Below are positions 1 to 8,900 of a stretch of DNA of 48,294 bases, piece by piece (position 1 is the first letter of the stretch; the number at the start of each line of letters is the position of its first letter). Below the pieces are notes generated by a model, which worked only from the letters and a program-made list of their open reading frames with translations, did not search any database and had not been told where the DNA came from. Location of the stretch: the NCBI RefSeq assembly GCF_005886535.1, contig NZ_PNDS01000063.1, positions 1 through 48,294 on the forward strand, in the 5' to 3' direction. The DNA is from Pseudoalteromonas sp. S2755. GTDB lineage: Bacteria; Pseudomonadota; Gammaproteobacteria; Enterobacterales; Alteromonadaceae. The position numbers and the translations under genes are program-made.

Positions 1-207
1 CAGTTGGTTAGCTGTTGCTTAAGTAGATAGCACTTAGCTAAGCCAAAAGACGATTATCTACGCGCCACACTCATTGTTTTACGTCTCAGTTCTCGTCGCC
101 TTTTATACAAATACACTTTGTAGATCTCATTTCTTCTAAGCAAAGCACGATTAACTTAAAGCGCAAACTATGGTGATTTTTAACTCGCCTCTTTTCTAGT
201 GATCTAC

Positions 208-235
208 TTGCGATCTGCCTTTATTTAAATATACT
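208..235 (+). promoter_or_regulatory. Probable sigma-70 promoter of imuA-imuB-dnaE2
   Basis: A -35-like TTGCGA (208-213) and a -10-like TATACT (230-235) are separated by 16 bases. The -10 element runs into the LexA box that follows, so bound repressor would block RNA polymerase. The first ~200 bases of the window hold no recognisable gene. Promoter by inspection only. Confidence 0.6.
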
Positions 236-249
236 GTATATATAAACAG
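234..249 (+). promoter_or_regulatory. LexA operator (SOS box)
   Basis: The 16-mer fits the gammaproteobacterial LexA consensus CTGT-N8-ACAG exactly, with an AT-only centre. It ends 13 bases before the imuA start and overlaps the -10 element. This is the expected control for an imuA-imuB-dnaE2 cassette. Confidence 0.92.
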
Positions 250-262
250 TTTTTGGTGATGT

Positions 263-949
263 ATGGCGAATTATATAGATCTTCTTGAGCGTAAAAACTT
301 GCTTTGGCGTGGACGTGGACAGGCCGCGCAGCATGATGTCGTCAGTACTCGCTTTGCTGCGCTTGACGATTTACTGTGCGGTGGTTGGCCGCAACAAGGT
401 GTGATTGGTGTGAAAACTGCAATGGGAATAGGAGAGTTAAGGTTGATATTGCCCCATTTTGTGGATGATAACCGTTTGAAGGTATTAATTAATCCTCCAG
501 GGCAAATACATGCCGCAGCATTGCATTATTTATCGTTAGATCTGAGTGAATTTATGATTGTACAGCCTCCAAGTGAAAAAGAAGCGCTGTGGGCTGCGGA
601 GCAATGCGTAAAAAGTGGTGTGTGTAGTGCACTTGTACTTTGGCACGAAGCGCTTTCTATTGCTGCTGTAAAGCGTTTGCAGTTAGGTGCACAGACGGGG
701 AGTTGTAGGTTATTTGTTTTACATCAAGCACAGTACGCCCAGACTTTACCATTTACACTTTCAGTGGTTTTACAAGCACAGCACAGCAGCTTGGATGTGA
801 CAGTAAAGAAGCACAAGGGGCACTTTGCACATCGCAGTCTTAAACTAGAAAATACCCACTATTGGCCAGAGCTTGAAAAGCCAAATCTACCTCATGTTAG
901 CGATAATATAGTTGCATTTTCGGGCTATGAGCGGCGTTTAACGAGCTAG
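263..949 (+). CDS. imuA: ImuA, RecA/SulA-like accessory protein of the SOS mutasome
   Basis: A 228-residue protein, often annotated as SulA-like or as a translesion-synthesis-associated protein. In known systems ImuA works with ImuB and the polymerase DnaE2 in damage-induced mutagenesis. The call rests on overall similarity (an N-terminal segment with FAALDDLLCGGWPQQGVIGV, like the front of a RecA fold) and above all on position. It is first in a tight three-gene unit, starts 13 bases after a LexA box and ends 2 bases before imuB. The strand-exchange part of RecA is absent, as is usual for ImuA. The Shine-Dalgarno is weak (GGTG at 255-258). Confidence 0.88.
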   Translation: MANYIDLLERKNLLWRGRGQAAQHDVVSTRFAALDDLLCGGWPQQGVIGVKTAMGIGELRLILPHFVDDNRLKVLINPPGQIHAAALHYLSLDLSEFMIVQPPSEKEALWAAEQCVKSGVCSALVLWHEALSIAAVKRLQLGAQTGSCRLFVLHQAQYAQTLPFTLSVVLQAQHSSLDVTVKKHKGHFAHRSLKLENTHYWPELEKPNLPHVSDNIVAFSGYERRLTS

Positions 950-951
950 TT

Positions 952-2349
952 ATGTGGTTATATCTCTATTTTCCTATGCTGCAACTAGAGGGAATGACGA
1001 AGCAAACGGTTTCCGGTGATTTTGTTACACCCGTTGTTATTATTGATGGCCGCAAAAACCAGATAGTGCAGTTAAATGATGCAGCGCAGCAGCGAGGTAT
1101 AAAAATAGGAATGGGCCTTGGGACTGCTTGTGCATTGTGTACACAGCTTCATGTTTTGCCCTACGACGACTTGCTAGAAAGACAGCAGCTATTAGAAATT
1201 GCCAATATGCTTTATCAAGTAAGTGCAGATATTGTAATCGATGAACCTAATGGCCTTGTGCTTAAAGTCGATTCTATGCTGTCGCTCTATCATGATTTGC
1301 CAAGTTATTGGCAAGTAATATCTGGACAATTAGCGCAGCTTGGCAAGAGTTATTATTACGGCATGGGTGAGTCCACAATAATGGCTAAGCTCTTGGCGCG
1401 AGAGCGTTGCAATGTGCTTGTACTAACGCCCTGCCAAAAGCGTCATTACTTGGGGAAAATAGGACTAACACGTACAAGTCTAGACAGCCGGGTGATTGAG
1501 CTGCTTGCTCGCACCGGAGTTAAAAATGTGGCGCAGTTAGAGCAGTTTGCACTCAGTGAGCTGGCTAAGCGTTTTGATACTGAACTCGTACATTATGTAG
1601 GCTGCTTGTTTGGAAAACTAAAGGAAACCCTTAACTATTTCCAACCTACGGAAACCTTTGAACTTACTGCACCTTTACTTTACGAAGTCGAAGTAATGGC
1701 TTGGTTAGAAAAGCCAATCGAACATTTGCTATCGCGTTTAGCGCTATTCCTACAGCAACGTAACTTGGTAACTCGAACGCTTTATTTTACCTTAGCACTT
1801 CGAGATAAAGAGGCTTTAGAGATCACATTAAACAGCGCAGAGCCTGAATATAAGGCGGCAAATTGGCAGCGTTTGTTAAACCTCAAGCTAGAATCCATAA
1901 CCTTAGATGCGCCCGTACAAAGTGTTTCACTCAAAGTTGATGCTTTAGAAACGCAGCATGCCACAATAAAAGATCTTTTCTCAACGCAGCAAAGTGTGAT
2001 GTCAGCGCAAGGACTGCGAGCTATTCTATGTGCCAAGCTCGGTGAGCAGGCAGTGCAAGGTTTACAACTTACAGGCGATCCTCGTCCTGAAAAGGCCAGC
2101 ACTTATAGCCATAAGCCCTGTTTCACGGCACTAGATAGTAAGTTAAGGCCCAACATTTTATTTCCGAAGCCACAGCCTTTATGTGAAAGAGTCAATATTA
2201 TTTCTGGTCCAGAGCGCATCGCTTCAGGGTGGTGGGACGGTGAGCCGGTCCAGCGAGACTATTTTATTGTACAAAATGAACAAGCGCAGCGGTTATGGGT
2301 ATTTCGAGAGCAAAATAATCATTGGTATATTCATGGAGTATTTAGCTAA
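952..2349 (+). CDS. imuB: ImuB, catalytically inactive Y-family polymerase-like protein
   Basis: A 465-residue relative of DinB/UmuC. In characterised systems ImuB does not synthesise DNA but bridges DnaE2 to the beta clamp. The sequence agrees: the N-terminal strand reads WLYLYFPMLQLE, with no metal-binding Asp where active Y-family enzymes have DxD, and the SxDE-like catalytic motif is missing near residues 100-110 (NGLVLKVDSMLSLY). It lies 2 bases after imuA, and its TAA shares a base with the dnaE2 ATG (TAATG), implying translational coupling. A clamp-binding motif was not identified with confidence. Confidence 0.9.
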   Translation: MWLYLYFPMLQLEGMTKQTVSGDFVTPVVIIDGRKNQIVQLNDAAQQRGIKIGMGLGTACALCTQLHVLPYDDLLERQQLLEIANMLYQVSADIVIDEPNGLVLKVDSMLSLYHDLPSYWQVISGQLAQLGKSYYYGMGESTIMAKLLARERCNVLVLTPCQKRHYLGKIGLTRTSLDSRVIELLARTGVKNVAQLEQFALSELAKRFDTELVHYVGCLFGKLKETLNYFQPTETFELTAPLLYEVEVMAWLEKPIEHLLSRLALFLQQRNLVTRTLYFTLALRDKEALEITLNSAEPEYKAANWQRLLNLKLESITLDAPVQSVSLKVDALETQHATIKDLFSTQQSVMSAQGLRAILCAKLGEQAVQGLQLTGDPRPEKASTYSHKPCFTALDSKLRPNILFPKPQPLCERVNIISGPERIASGWWDGEPVQRDYFIVQNEQAQRLWVFREQNNHWYIHGVFS

Positions 2350-5300
2350 TGTCTTATGCCGAGCTTTTTTGCCAAAGCAACTTTTCGTTTTTGACTGGCG
2401 CATCGCGACCAGAAGAGTTGGTCAAACAAGCAGATTTTTTAGGTTATAGCGCCATAGCCATTACTGATGAATGCTCTTTGGCTGGCATTGTCCGTGCTCA
2501 TGCTTATATTCGTGATCATAAGCTCAAGATAAAACTGATAGTTGGGAGCTTACTAAAGTACAACAATATTGAATTGGTCGCTCTTTGTCCTTGCCAGCTC
2601 GCTTATACAGAGTTATGTCGAGTGATCAGTAATGCTCGCCAGCGAACGGAGAAAGGACAATATCGGCTTAGTGAGTGGGATATTATGTCGCTTAAGCATG
2701 TTTTATTGTTGTGGTTGCCAAAGGGTAATAACCAGGATATTCAATCATTACTGTGGCTATGTAAATACCACCAAAATAGAATATGGATTGGCTATCGACG
2801 TAACTTAAGTGCAGAAGATGTACATTATTTTACCCACTGTGTAAAACTGTCAAAAGCGTACCAAATACCTATTTGCGCTGTTGGTGGGGTGCTTATGCAC
2901 TGCTCGTCTAGACTTGCGCTACAGCATACTCTGACAGCTATTCGACAAAACCGTGTGATAAGCGAGATCCCTGAGAAAATGATAAGCAATAGCGAGTCGG
3001 CACTGAGATCTATCTCTAAGCTTAATAAGTTGTTTTCACCTACCTTTCTTGAAGAAAGTGCCGATATCGCGAAGCGATGTGTATTCAATTTAGACTCATT
3101 GCATTATCAATATCCTCAGGAGTTAGTGCCTAAAGGCTTTACTCCAATGGCTTATTTACGCGCGTTGGTTGAAAAGGGTAAACAAGTTCGCTTTCCTGAT
3201 GGCGTGCCGCCAGATGTAGAAGCCATTATTGATAAAGAGCTAGCGCTTATTGAAGCGCTTGATTATCCGTTTTTCTTTATCACTATTCATGACATTGTGA
3301 TGTATGCAAAACAGCATCAAATCTTATACCAAGGGCGAGGCTCAGCCGCTAACTCTGTGGTCTGTTATTGCTTAGAGATAACCGCGGTTGACCCTCGGCA
3401 AGTGGGTGTATTGTTCGAGCGTTTTATTAGTAAAGAGCGTAATGAGCCACCCGATATAGATGTAGATTTTGAACACCAACGTCGTGAAGAGGTGATCCAA
3501 TATATCTACAAAAAATATGGTCGTAAGCGCGCAGCATTAGCAGCAACGGTGATCACGTATCGTTTAAAAAGTGCCATGCGTGATGTTGGCAAAGCCTTGG
3601 GCATTGAAATGGCGCAAATAGAGTACTTTATTAAGCATCTCAACCGCCGTGATAAAGGACTTAACTGGCAGGCCCAATTAGTGGAGCTAGGGTTAGAGCC
3701 AAGCTCATTAAAAGGTCAGCACTTTATTCAGTTGGTTAATGACATTATGGGGTTTCCAAGGCATTTATCGCAGCATGTTGGTGGCTTTGTGATCTCAGAA
3801 GGCCCATTACATGAACTAGTGCCCATAGAAAATGCAGCTATGCCAGAGCGTACTATTATTCAATGGGATAAAGATGACCTTGAAACCCTCAAGTTACTCA
3901 AAGTCGATATCTTGGCTTTGGGTATGCTAAGCGCTATCCGTAAGTGCTTTGGTTATATTGCAGCGCATACGAAGCGAAACCTGGATCTTGCCCAGTTGAC
4001 TCGTATGCAAGACGACCCTTTGGTCTATAAGATGTTGCAAAAAGGGGATAGTGTTGGCGTGTTTCAAGTAGAGTCTCGCGCACAAATGAGTATGTTGCCA
4101 AGGCTGAAACCCGCGAATTACTACGACTTAGTGATCCAAATAGCAATCGTACGTCCTGGCCCTATTCAAGGGGATATGGTGCATCCATTTTTAAAGCGAC
4201 GGGATGGTGAAGAGCAAGTGACTTATCCATCCGAAGCGGTTAAATCGGTATTAGAGAGGACCATGGGGGTTCCCATTTTCCAAGAACAAGTAATAAAACT
4301 GGCTATGGTTGCAGCTGGGTTCACTGGAGGAGAAGCAGATAGCCTACGCCGAGCCATGGCATCATGGAAGAAAACCGGAGAGCTGATGCAGTTTAGAGAA
4401 AAGCTTATTCGAGGTATGCTGGCTCGGGGCTATGAAGCACAATTTGCTGAGCGGATTTTTGAGCAGATCTGTGGCTTTGGTGAATATGGTTTTCCTGAAA
4501 GCCACTCAGCTTCTTTTGCTGTGCTGGCTTATGCCTCTGCGTGGTTGAAATACTACTACCCCGCAATGTTTTATACCGCTTTACTTAATAGTTTACCAAT
4601 GGGATTTTATTCGGCTTCACAGCTGTTGCAAGATGCATCAAGGCATAAGGTTAGCATTTTACCTATCTGTGTTAACCAGTCCGATTACGAACATCAAGTC
4701 GTAAAAGAGCCAAGACAAGCAACGTTTGCGATCCGCTTAGGACTTCGGCTTATAAAAGGATTAAGTGAAGAAGAAGCACTGCAATTATTACAATGCAGAC
4801 CTCAAGAGGGGTTTGGTAAAATCGTGCAGTTACAACAAGCTGGTATTACCAACAGTACTATTGAAAAGTTGATTTCCGCGGATGCTTTACATCACTTTGT
4901 GGATAGCCGTTATGCTGCTAGGTGGTCGCTTGCAGATCAAAGTAAAGCGTTGCCACTATTCTGCGATATTGAAGAGAAAGAGTCGCAATATAGTCACTTC
5001 AGCGCCACAGAGTTTGAAAACCTACAGGAAGATTATAATAGCACTAAGGTTTCCTTACGCACTCACCCAATCAAGCAACTTGAGGAAGCAAAACTTATAG
5101 TCCGAACCGTTAAGGCTGACGAACTGCTTTATCGACCGCATAAATCGTTAGTAACAGTGATAGGATTGGTGACAGGAAAGCAAGCTCCGGGTACCGCAAA
5201 AGGCGTGACCTTTTTTACTTTGGAAGACGAAACAGGCAACATCAATGTGATTGTGTGGTCTGGTACTGCTCGAGCGCAGAAGCAAGCCTATATGGGTGCA

Positions 5301-5426
5301 CAGTTATTAGAAGTAAAAGGTATAGTCGAAAAGGAAGGGGAAGTGGTACATGTTATTGCTGGTAGGCTAATCGATAGAAGTGAATTACTAGAAGCGATGA
5401 CAATTAAGGCTCGCGCTTTTCATTAG
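2349..5426 (+). CDS. dnaE2: Error-prone DNA polymerase DnaE2 (ImuC)
   Basis: A 1025-residue C-family polymerase, shorter than replicative DnaE (about 1160). The order is an N-terminal PHP domain (CQSNFSFLTGAS near residues 8-19), polymerase core with the Asp-rich PDIDVDFEHQRREEV motif near 367-381, helix-hairpin-helix region, and a C-terminal OB fold (VTGKQAPGTAKGVTFFTLED). In DnaE2 systems it performs lesion bypass and damage-induced mutagenesis, recruited by ImuB. It is the last gene of the SOS unit and overlaps imuB by one base. No frameshift or missing catalytic residue was seen. Confidence 0.94.
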   Translation: MSYAELFCQSNFSFLTGASRPEELVKQADFLGYSAIAITDECSLAGIVRAHAYIRDHKLKIKLIVGSLLKYNNIELVALCPCQLAYTELCRVISNARQRTEKGQYRLSEWDIMSLKHVLLLWLPKGNNQDIQSLLWLCKYHQNRIWIGYRRNLSAEDVHYFTHCVKLSKAYQIPICAVGGVLMHCSSRLALQHTLTAIRQNRVISEIPEKMISNSESALRSISKLNKLFSPTFLEESADIAKRCVFNLDSLHYQYPQELVPKGFTPMAYLRALVEKGKQVRFPDGVPPDVEAIIDKELALIEALDYPFFFITIHDIVMYAKQHQILYQGRGSAANSVVCYCLEITAVDPRQVGVLFERFISKERNEPPDIDVDFEHQRREEVIQYIYKKYGRKRAALAATVITYRLKSAMRDVGKALGIEMAQIEYFIKHLNRRDKGLNWQAQLVELGLEPSSLKGQHFIQLVNDIMGFPRHLSQHVGGFVISEGPLHELVPIENAAMPERTIIQWDKDDLETLKLLKVDILALGMLSAIRKCFGYIAAHTKRNLDLAQLTRMQDDPLVYKMLQKGDSVGVFQVESRAQMSMLPRLKPANYYDLVIQIAIVRPGPIQGDMVHPFLKRRDGEEQVTYPSEAVKSVLERTMGVPIFQEQVIKLAMVAAGFTGGEADSLRRAMASWKKTGELMQFREKLIRGMLARGYEAQFAERIFEQICGFGEYGFPESHSASFAVLAYASAWLKYYYPAMFYTALLNSLPMGFYSASQLLQDASRHKVSILPICVNQSDYEHQVVKEPRQATFAIRLGLRLIKGLSEEEALQLLQCRPQEGFGKIVQLQQAGITNSTIEKLISADALHHFVDSRYAARWSLADQSKALPLFCDIEEKESQYSHFSATEFENLQEDYNSTKVSLRTHPIKQLEEAKLIVRTVKADELLYRPHKSLVTVIGLVTGKQAPGTAKGVTFFTLEDETGNINVIVWSGTARAQKQAYMGAQLLEVKGIVEKEGEVVHVIAGRLIDRSELLEAMTIKARAFH

Positions 5427-5504
5427 TTGCTTTTTAGTGATTTTTTGTGGCTTAAAGCAGAGGAATGTTGTTTTCGTAAATGTGCTCTATATTTTTATAA
5501 AGTT

Positions 5505-5528
5505 AAAGCCCCAATAAAGAGGCTTTCT
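5505..5528 (-). terminator. Weak hairpin terminator downstream of the 5543-6013 gene
   Basis: Read on the minus strand, AAAGCCTC and GGGGCTTT pair (one G-U) around a 6-base loop, followed by an AT-rich stretch. On the plus strand, after dnaE2, the stem has a mismatch and no T-run, so it serves the reverse gene better. Confidence 0.4.
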
Positions 5529-5542
5529 GTCATGTCTTCACT

Positions 5543-6013
5543 TTAGTCTTGGAGCAGCTTCATCATGGCTGCTATAAAACCTTCTTGCTTGATTATTTGG
5601 TACTTTTGGCACGAGTCTGGGTTTTTCAAATCGTGGCATAGGTATAGTGTATTGCGCTCAAGCGCTGGCTTTGGATGTAAATTTGAGTCAAATAGCACAG
5701 GATCAATACCAGGAAGGCCTGACCAATATACACTACTAGCCACAAGACCTAATTTCTCGTAAGTAATCAGTTGTGGTTTTGGCAAGACAATGAGTAGTAT
5801 TCCAACGACTGCAAGTGTTATCCACTTACTCTTTCCCTTAGGTTTATCATCATCTGTAGTGGTTTGTGTTTGCTGCGCTTGTGCGGTTTGCTGCGCCTTC
5901 ATCGCTGCAATTTGTTGTGGCGATGGTCGACGGTTTTTTGTTGTACTAGTGCGTTTCTTTTGGTTGGACTGTACTTGACCTAAAAGCGATTGTTTTTTTG
6001 ATGGTTTTGCCAT
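5543..6013 (-). CDS. Small single-pass membrane protein of unknown function
   Basis: A 156-residue protein that I do not recognise. The first 30 residues are very basic, residues 33-56 are rich in Gln, Thr and Ala, and a short hydrophobic segment (WITLAVVGILLIVLP, near 64-78) could cross the membrane. By the positive-inside rule the basic tail would be cytoplasmic. The C-terminal ~75 residues are soluble-looking and hold two Cys (LCHDLKNPDSC) that might form a disulfide outside the cytoplasm. The start lacks a good Shine-Dalgarno. It diverges from the CheY-like gene across 92 bases. The coding call rests on length and plausible composition. Confidence 0.7.
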   Translation of the reverse strand: MAKPSKKQSLLGQVQSNQKKRTSTTKNRRPSPQQIAAMKAQQTAQAQQTQTTTDDDKPKGKSKWITLAVVGILLIVLPKPQLITYEKLGLVASSVYWSGLPGIDPVLFDSNLHPKPALERNTLYLCHDLKNPDSCQKYQIIKQEGFIAAMMKLLQD

Positions 6014-6105
6014 GCTTTAAGTAGCCTTTTAGTTGCAGGTCTCTATAATGCTTCTATGCTAAGTATAATAGCTTATTTTTACACTACAGCCTACGGGAAA
6101 GGACT

Positions 6106-6489
6106 ATGGATCAAAATATCTCTATTTTAATCGTTGATGATGTAGGGACAGTTCGCAGCTTTTTACATCAAACCTTAATGCATTTAGGCATTGATCATGT
6201 GAGAGAAGCCTCCACTGCAACGCAGTGCGTAAAGTCATGTGAAGAGCAACATTTTGATATTGTCTTTTTAGATATTGAGCTGCCCGATGGTGATGGTAAA
6301 GAGTTAATTGCAACCCTAAATGAAATAAACCCGAGTATTAATGTCGTTATGGTGTCGGCACACTCAACTGTAGACAATGTTAAGGATGCGATTGAGCGTG
6401 GTGCTAAAGGTTTTGTTGTTAAGCCATTTTCACCAAAGAAAATCGCAGCTATGCTGAAGAAGTTTTACCCAGATTTAGAATTGGCATAA
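6106..6489 (+). CDS. Stand-alone CheY-like response regulator receiver
   Basis: A 127-residue protein consisting only of a receiver domain. It shows the acidic pair D11/D12, phospho-acceptor D56 (FLDIELPDGDG), the conserved S84 and K106 before Pro (VKPF). There is no output domain, so it probably signals by protein contact, as CheY does. AAAGGA at 6098-6103 is the ribosome binding site. No kinase lies alongside: its neighbours are the unknown membrane protein and rpsT on the other strand. Partner and target cannot be told from the sequence. Confidence 0.88.
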   Translation: MDQNISILIVDDVGTVRSFLHQTLMHLGIDHVREASTATQCVKSCEEQHFDIVFLDIELPDGDGKELIATLNEINPSINVVMVSAHSTVDNVKDAIERGAKGFVVKPFSPKKIAAMLKKFYPDLELA

Positions 6490-6540
6490 AATTGCACTGA
6501 TTTTATCTTTTGATACCAAAGGTACAAATTACAGACATAA

Positions 6541-6566
6541 AAAAACCGACATAATGTCGGTTTTTT
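6541..6566. terminator. Bidirectional terminator between the receiver gene and rpsT
   Basis: CCGAC and GTCGG (extendable to CCGACAT/ATGTCGG) form a stem flanked by an A-run on the left and a T-run on the right. It therefore works as an intrinsic terminator in both directions, closing the receiver gene and rpsT. Confidence 0.88.
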
Positions 6567-6581
6567 CAATCCAGCAACAAA

Positions 6582-6842
6582 TTAAAGTGCTTTGATCTTA
6601 GCAACTAAACGGCTCTTATGACGAGCAGCTTTGTTTTTGTGGATTAGACCTTTAGTTGCGTAACGGTCTAGGATAGGTGCAGCAACAGCGAATGCTTGAG
6701 TTGCAGCTTCTTTATCACCAGCTTCAATTGCAGCGATTACTTTTTTGAAGTATGTACGCATCATTGAACGACGGCTTGCGTTGTGCTTACGACGCTTTTC
6801 GCTAGTGATAGCGCGTTTTTTTGCAGACTTGATGTTAGCCAA
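6582..6842 (-). CDS. rpsT: 30S ribosomal protein S20
   Basis: An 86-residue, very basic protein with the S20 opening [20 protein letters not shown] and a typical length. The start codon is TTG (complement of 6840-6842), preceded by AGGAG nine bases upstream. No in-frame ATG or GTG gives the conserved N-terminus. E. coli rpsT also uses UUG, linked there to translational autocontrol. It is transcribed alone, divergently from murJ. Confidence 0.97.
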   Translation of the reverse strand: MANIKSAKKRAITSEKRRKHNASRRSMMRTYFKKVIAAIEAGDKEAATQAFAVAAPILDRYATKGLIHKNKAARHKSRLVAKIKAL

Positions 6843-7270
6843 GGTTTGCTCCTAACAATCTTAAAAATAAGCTTAATTTAAAGGCCGAGGAATATGCCTG
6901 TTTTAATCGCAAAAGTCAATATAAATTAACAAGCGCGGCCTAATGTTCAACACCCAAGACTCGACTTGGGCTATTCTCAATTCTTAACCTGTACAAACCA
7001 AAACGTTGCGATGCGACATTTTTACTTTTATAGCAGGCAAGTAAACCCGTAATATCCCAAGTTGCACTAATAATTTGCAAAGCGTAACTTCACAAAGTGC
7101 CTTGAAAATCTCAGGTCTGAACCAAAGTAAACAGTTAAATTTCACAAGGTGAAATAGGCCTACCGAGGTTAATGGCGCGTATTGTATCAAAGCTGACAGG
7201 GCACGCCTAGTGCTAAATGCACAACGACTGTGGCATAATCTGCCGCGATTCACTGAATTTAGGAGTTAAG
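6843..7270. other. Divergent rpsT/murJ intergenic region (428 bp)
   Basis: No gene is supported here. It holds the rpsT promoter (6891-6919, reverse), a perfect 6-bp hairpin CCCAAG/CTTGGG (6953-6970) upstream of that promoter, and near the right end a -10-like CATAAT (7234-7239) that may serve murJ, without a convincing -35. An in-frame upstream extension of murJ was rejected because AGGAG (7261-7265) precedes the GTG at 7271. Confidence 0.6.
6891..6919 (-). promoter_or_regulatory. Sigma-70 promoter of rpsT
   Basis: On the minus strand TTGACT (complement of 6914-6919) is followed after 17 bases by CATATT (complement of 6891-6896). Transcription would start about 40 bases before the TTG start codon. 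Near-consensus -35 and optimal spacing. Confidence 0.78.
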
Positions 7271-8833
7271 GTGGCAAAAGGGTTATTTAAATCGGGTATG
7301 ATTGTCAGTGCCATGACTATGATTTCGCGGGTTCTGGGCCTCGTTCGAGATGCCGTCGTGGCAAACCTATTGGGCGCAGGATTGGCCGCCGATGTTTTTT
7401 TATTCGCCAACCGGATCCCTAATTTTTTACGTAGGTTATTTGCTGAAGGCGCGTTTGCTCAGGCCTTTGTCCCTGTACTTTCAGAAATTAAAGAAAAACA
7501 TGGAGACGATAAAGTAAGGTTATTCGTTGCACAAGCCGCTGGAACACTCGGGACCGTGTTGCTCATTGTTACTATTTTTGGAGTGATTGGCTCGCCTGTC
7601 ATTGCGGCATTGTTCGGTACGAGTTGGTTCATAGATTGGTGGCAAGGTGGTGCAGACGCCGAAAAGTTTGTGCTTGCAAGCGCACTATTAAAGCTTACCT
7701 TTCCTTACTTATTTTTTGTTTCATTGGTTGCACTTAGCGGGGCAGTACTGAATGTTTATAACCGCTTTGCCGCAGCGGCCTTTACGCCAGTTTTACTCAA
7801 CGTGTCGATTATTGGCTGCGCTATTTTTCTCCATGATAAGTTTGCACAAGGTGCGTACGCGCTAGCACTCGGTGTATTTATTGGTGGTATTGTTCAACTA
7901 TTATTCCAGATCCCATTCTTGTTGCGCTTAAAAGTCTTGAGTCGCCCTCAATTTGCATGGCGAAGCCCTGAAATAACCAAAGTCAGAACATTAATGATCC
8001 CTGCATTATTTGGTGTTTCTGTTAGCCAAATTAACTTACTACTGGACACCGTCATTGCCTCTTTCCTCGTGACGGGATCGATTGCTTGGCTTTATTATTC
8101 AGACAGATTAATTGAATTTCCACTCGGCCTATTTGGAATCGGTATTGCGACCGTGATACTGCCTGCACTTTCTAAACTTCACGCAGGAGAAAAAAGTGAA
8201 GACTTTCAGAAAACACTAGATTGGGGTGTGCGTTTTGTCATCTTTTTGGGATTACCAGCGATGCTAGGACTGATGGTGACAAGCCCACTTATCATTTCAG
8301 TACTATTTGGTCATGGTGAGTTTGTTTCTCAAAATGCAGATAATATAGAAAAAGTCAGCTTAGGGGTAGCCGCATATTCCGTTGGTTTATTAAGCTTTAT
8401 GCTAATTAAAGTACTGGCACCGGGATTTTACGCTAGACAAGATACTAAAACGCCTGTTCGTATTGGTATTATTACCATGGCACTCAATATGGTTTTCAAT
8501 CTTATCTTAGCGCCTTTTATTGGTTATCTAGGCCTTGCATTGGCAACTTCATTATCAGCGTCTTGTAACGCGTTTTTACTTTATCGCCAGCTGTCACATC
8601 AAGGTGTGTATCAGCTAAGCGGATTTTCTCTTGGCTTTACTGCCAAATGCTTTATTTCAGCGGTCGTGATGGCTGTATGCGTATACTTTCTCGGCGCCCG
8701 CTTTGAATGGCTTGAGTGGGGACTGATGGAGCAGGTGTTATTACTTTGCGGATTATTAGTAACCGCAATGGTGAGCTATTTTAGTTTACTATTTATACTA
8801 GGGGTGAGGTTGAGCACAATCCGAGATGCTTGA
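7271..8833 (+). CDS. murJ: Lipid II flippase MurJ
   Basis: A 520-residue polytopic inner-membrane protein that flips lipid II for peptidoglycan synthesis. The family signature RIPNFLRRLFAEGAF is present near residue 48, and about 14 hydrophobic segments follow, with length close to E. coli MurJ (511). The start is GTG at 7271, chosen for AGGAG five bases upstream and because MAKGLFKSGMIVSAMTM aligns with the family N-terminus. It opens the block that continues with ribF and ileS, but a separate promoter precedes ribF. Confidence 0.95.
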   Translation: MAKGLFKSGMIVSAMTMISRVLGLVRDAVVANLLGAGLAADVFLFANRIPNFLRRLFAEGAFAQAFVPVLSEIKEKHGDDKVRLFVAQAAGTLGTVLLIVTIFGVIGSPVIAALFGTSWFIDWWQGGADAEKFVLASALLKLTFPYLFFVSLVALSGAVLNVYNRFAAAAFTPVLLNVSIIGCAIFLHDKFAQGAYALALGVFIGGIVQLLFQIPFLLRLKVLSRPQFAWRSPEITKVRTLMIPALFGVSVSQINLLLDTVIASFLVTGSIAWLYYSDRLIEFPLGLFGIGIATVILPALSKLHAGEKSEDFQKTLDWGVRFVIFLGLPAMLGLMVTSPLIISVLFGHGEFVSQNADNIEKVSLGVAAYSVGLLSFMLIKVLAPGFYARQDTKTPVRIGIITMALNMVFNLILAPFIGYLGLALATSLSASCNAFLLYRQLSHQGVYQLSGFSLGFTAKCFISAVVMAVCVYFLGARFEWLEWGLMEQVLLLCGLLVTAMVSYFSLLFILGVRLSTIRDA

Positions 8834-8862
8834 TTCGCATTTTTAAGCAACTTGGGTATAAT
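8834..8862 (+). promoter_or_regulatory. Promoter of the ribF-ileS-lspA-fkpB-ispH unit
   Basis: A perfect -10 TATAAT (8857-8862) with a weak -35-like TTCGCA (8834-8839) at 17-base spacing, just after murJ. The leader to the ribF ATG is only about 30 bases, too short for an FMN riboswitch. Confidence 0.6.
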
Positions 8863-8900
8863 CGGGCTCTTTGATATTTGCTGCACAAAGGCACGGCACT

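Noticed and set aside
8863..8900. FMN riboswitch before ribF
   Set aside because: The leader is about 30 bases, far too short for the RFN structure, and no conserved RFN segments are seen.
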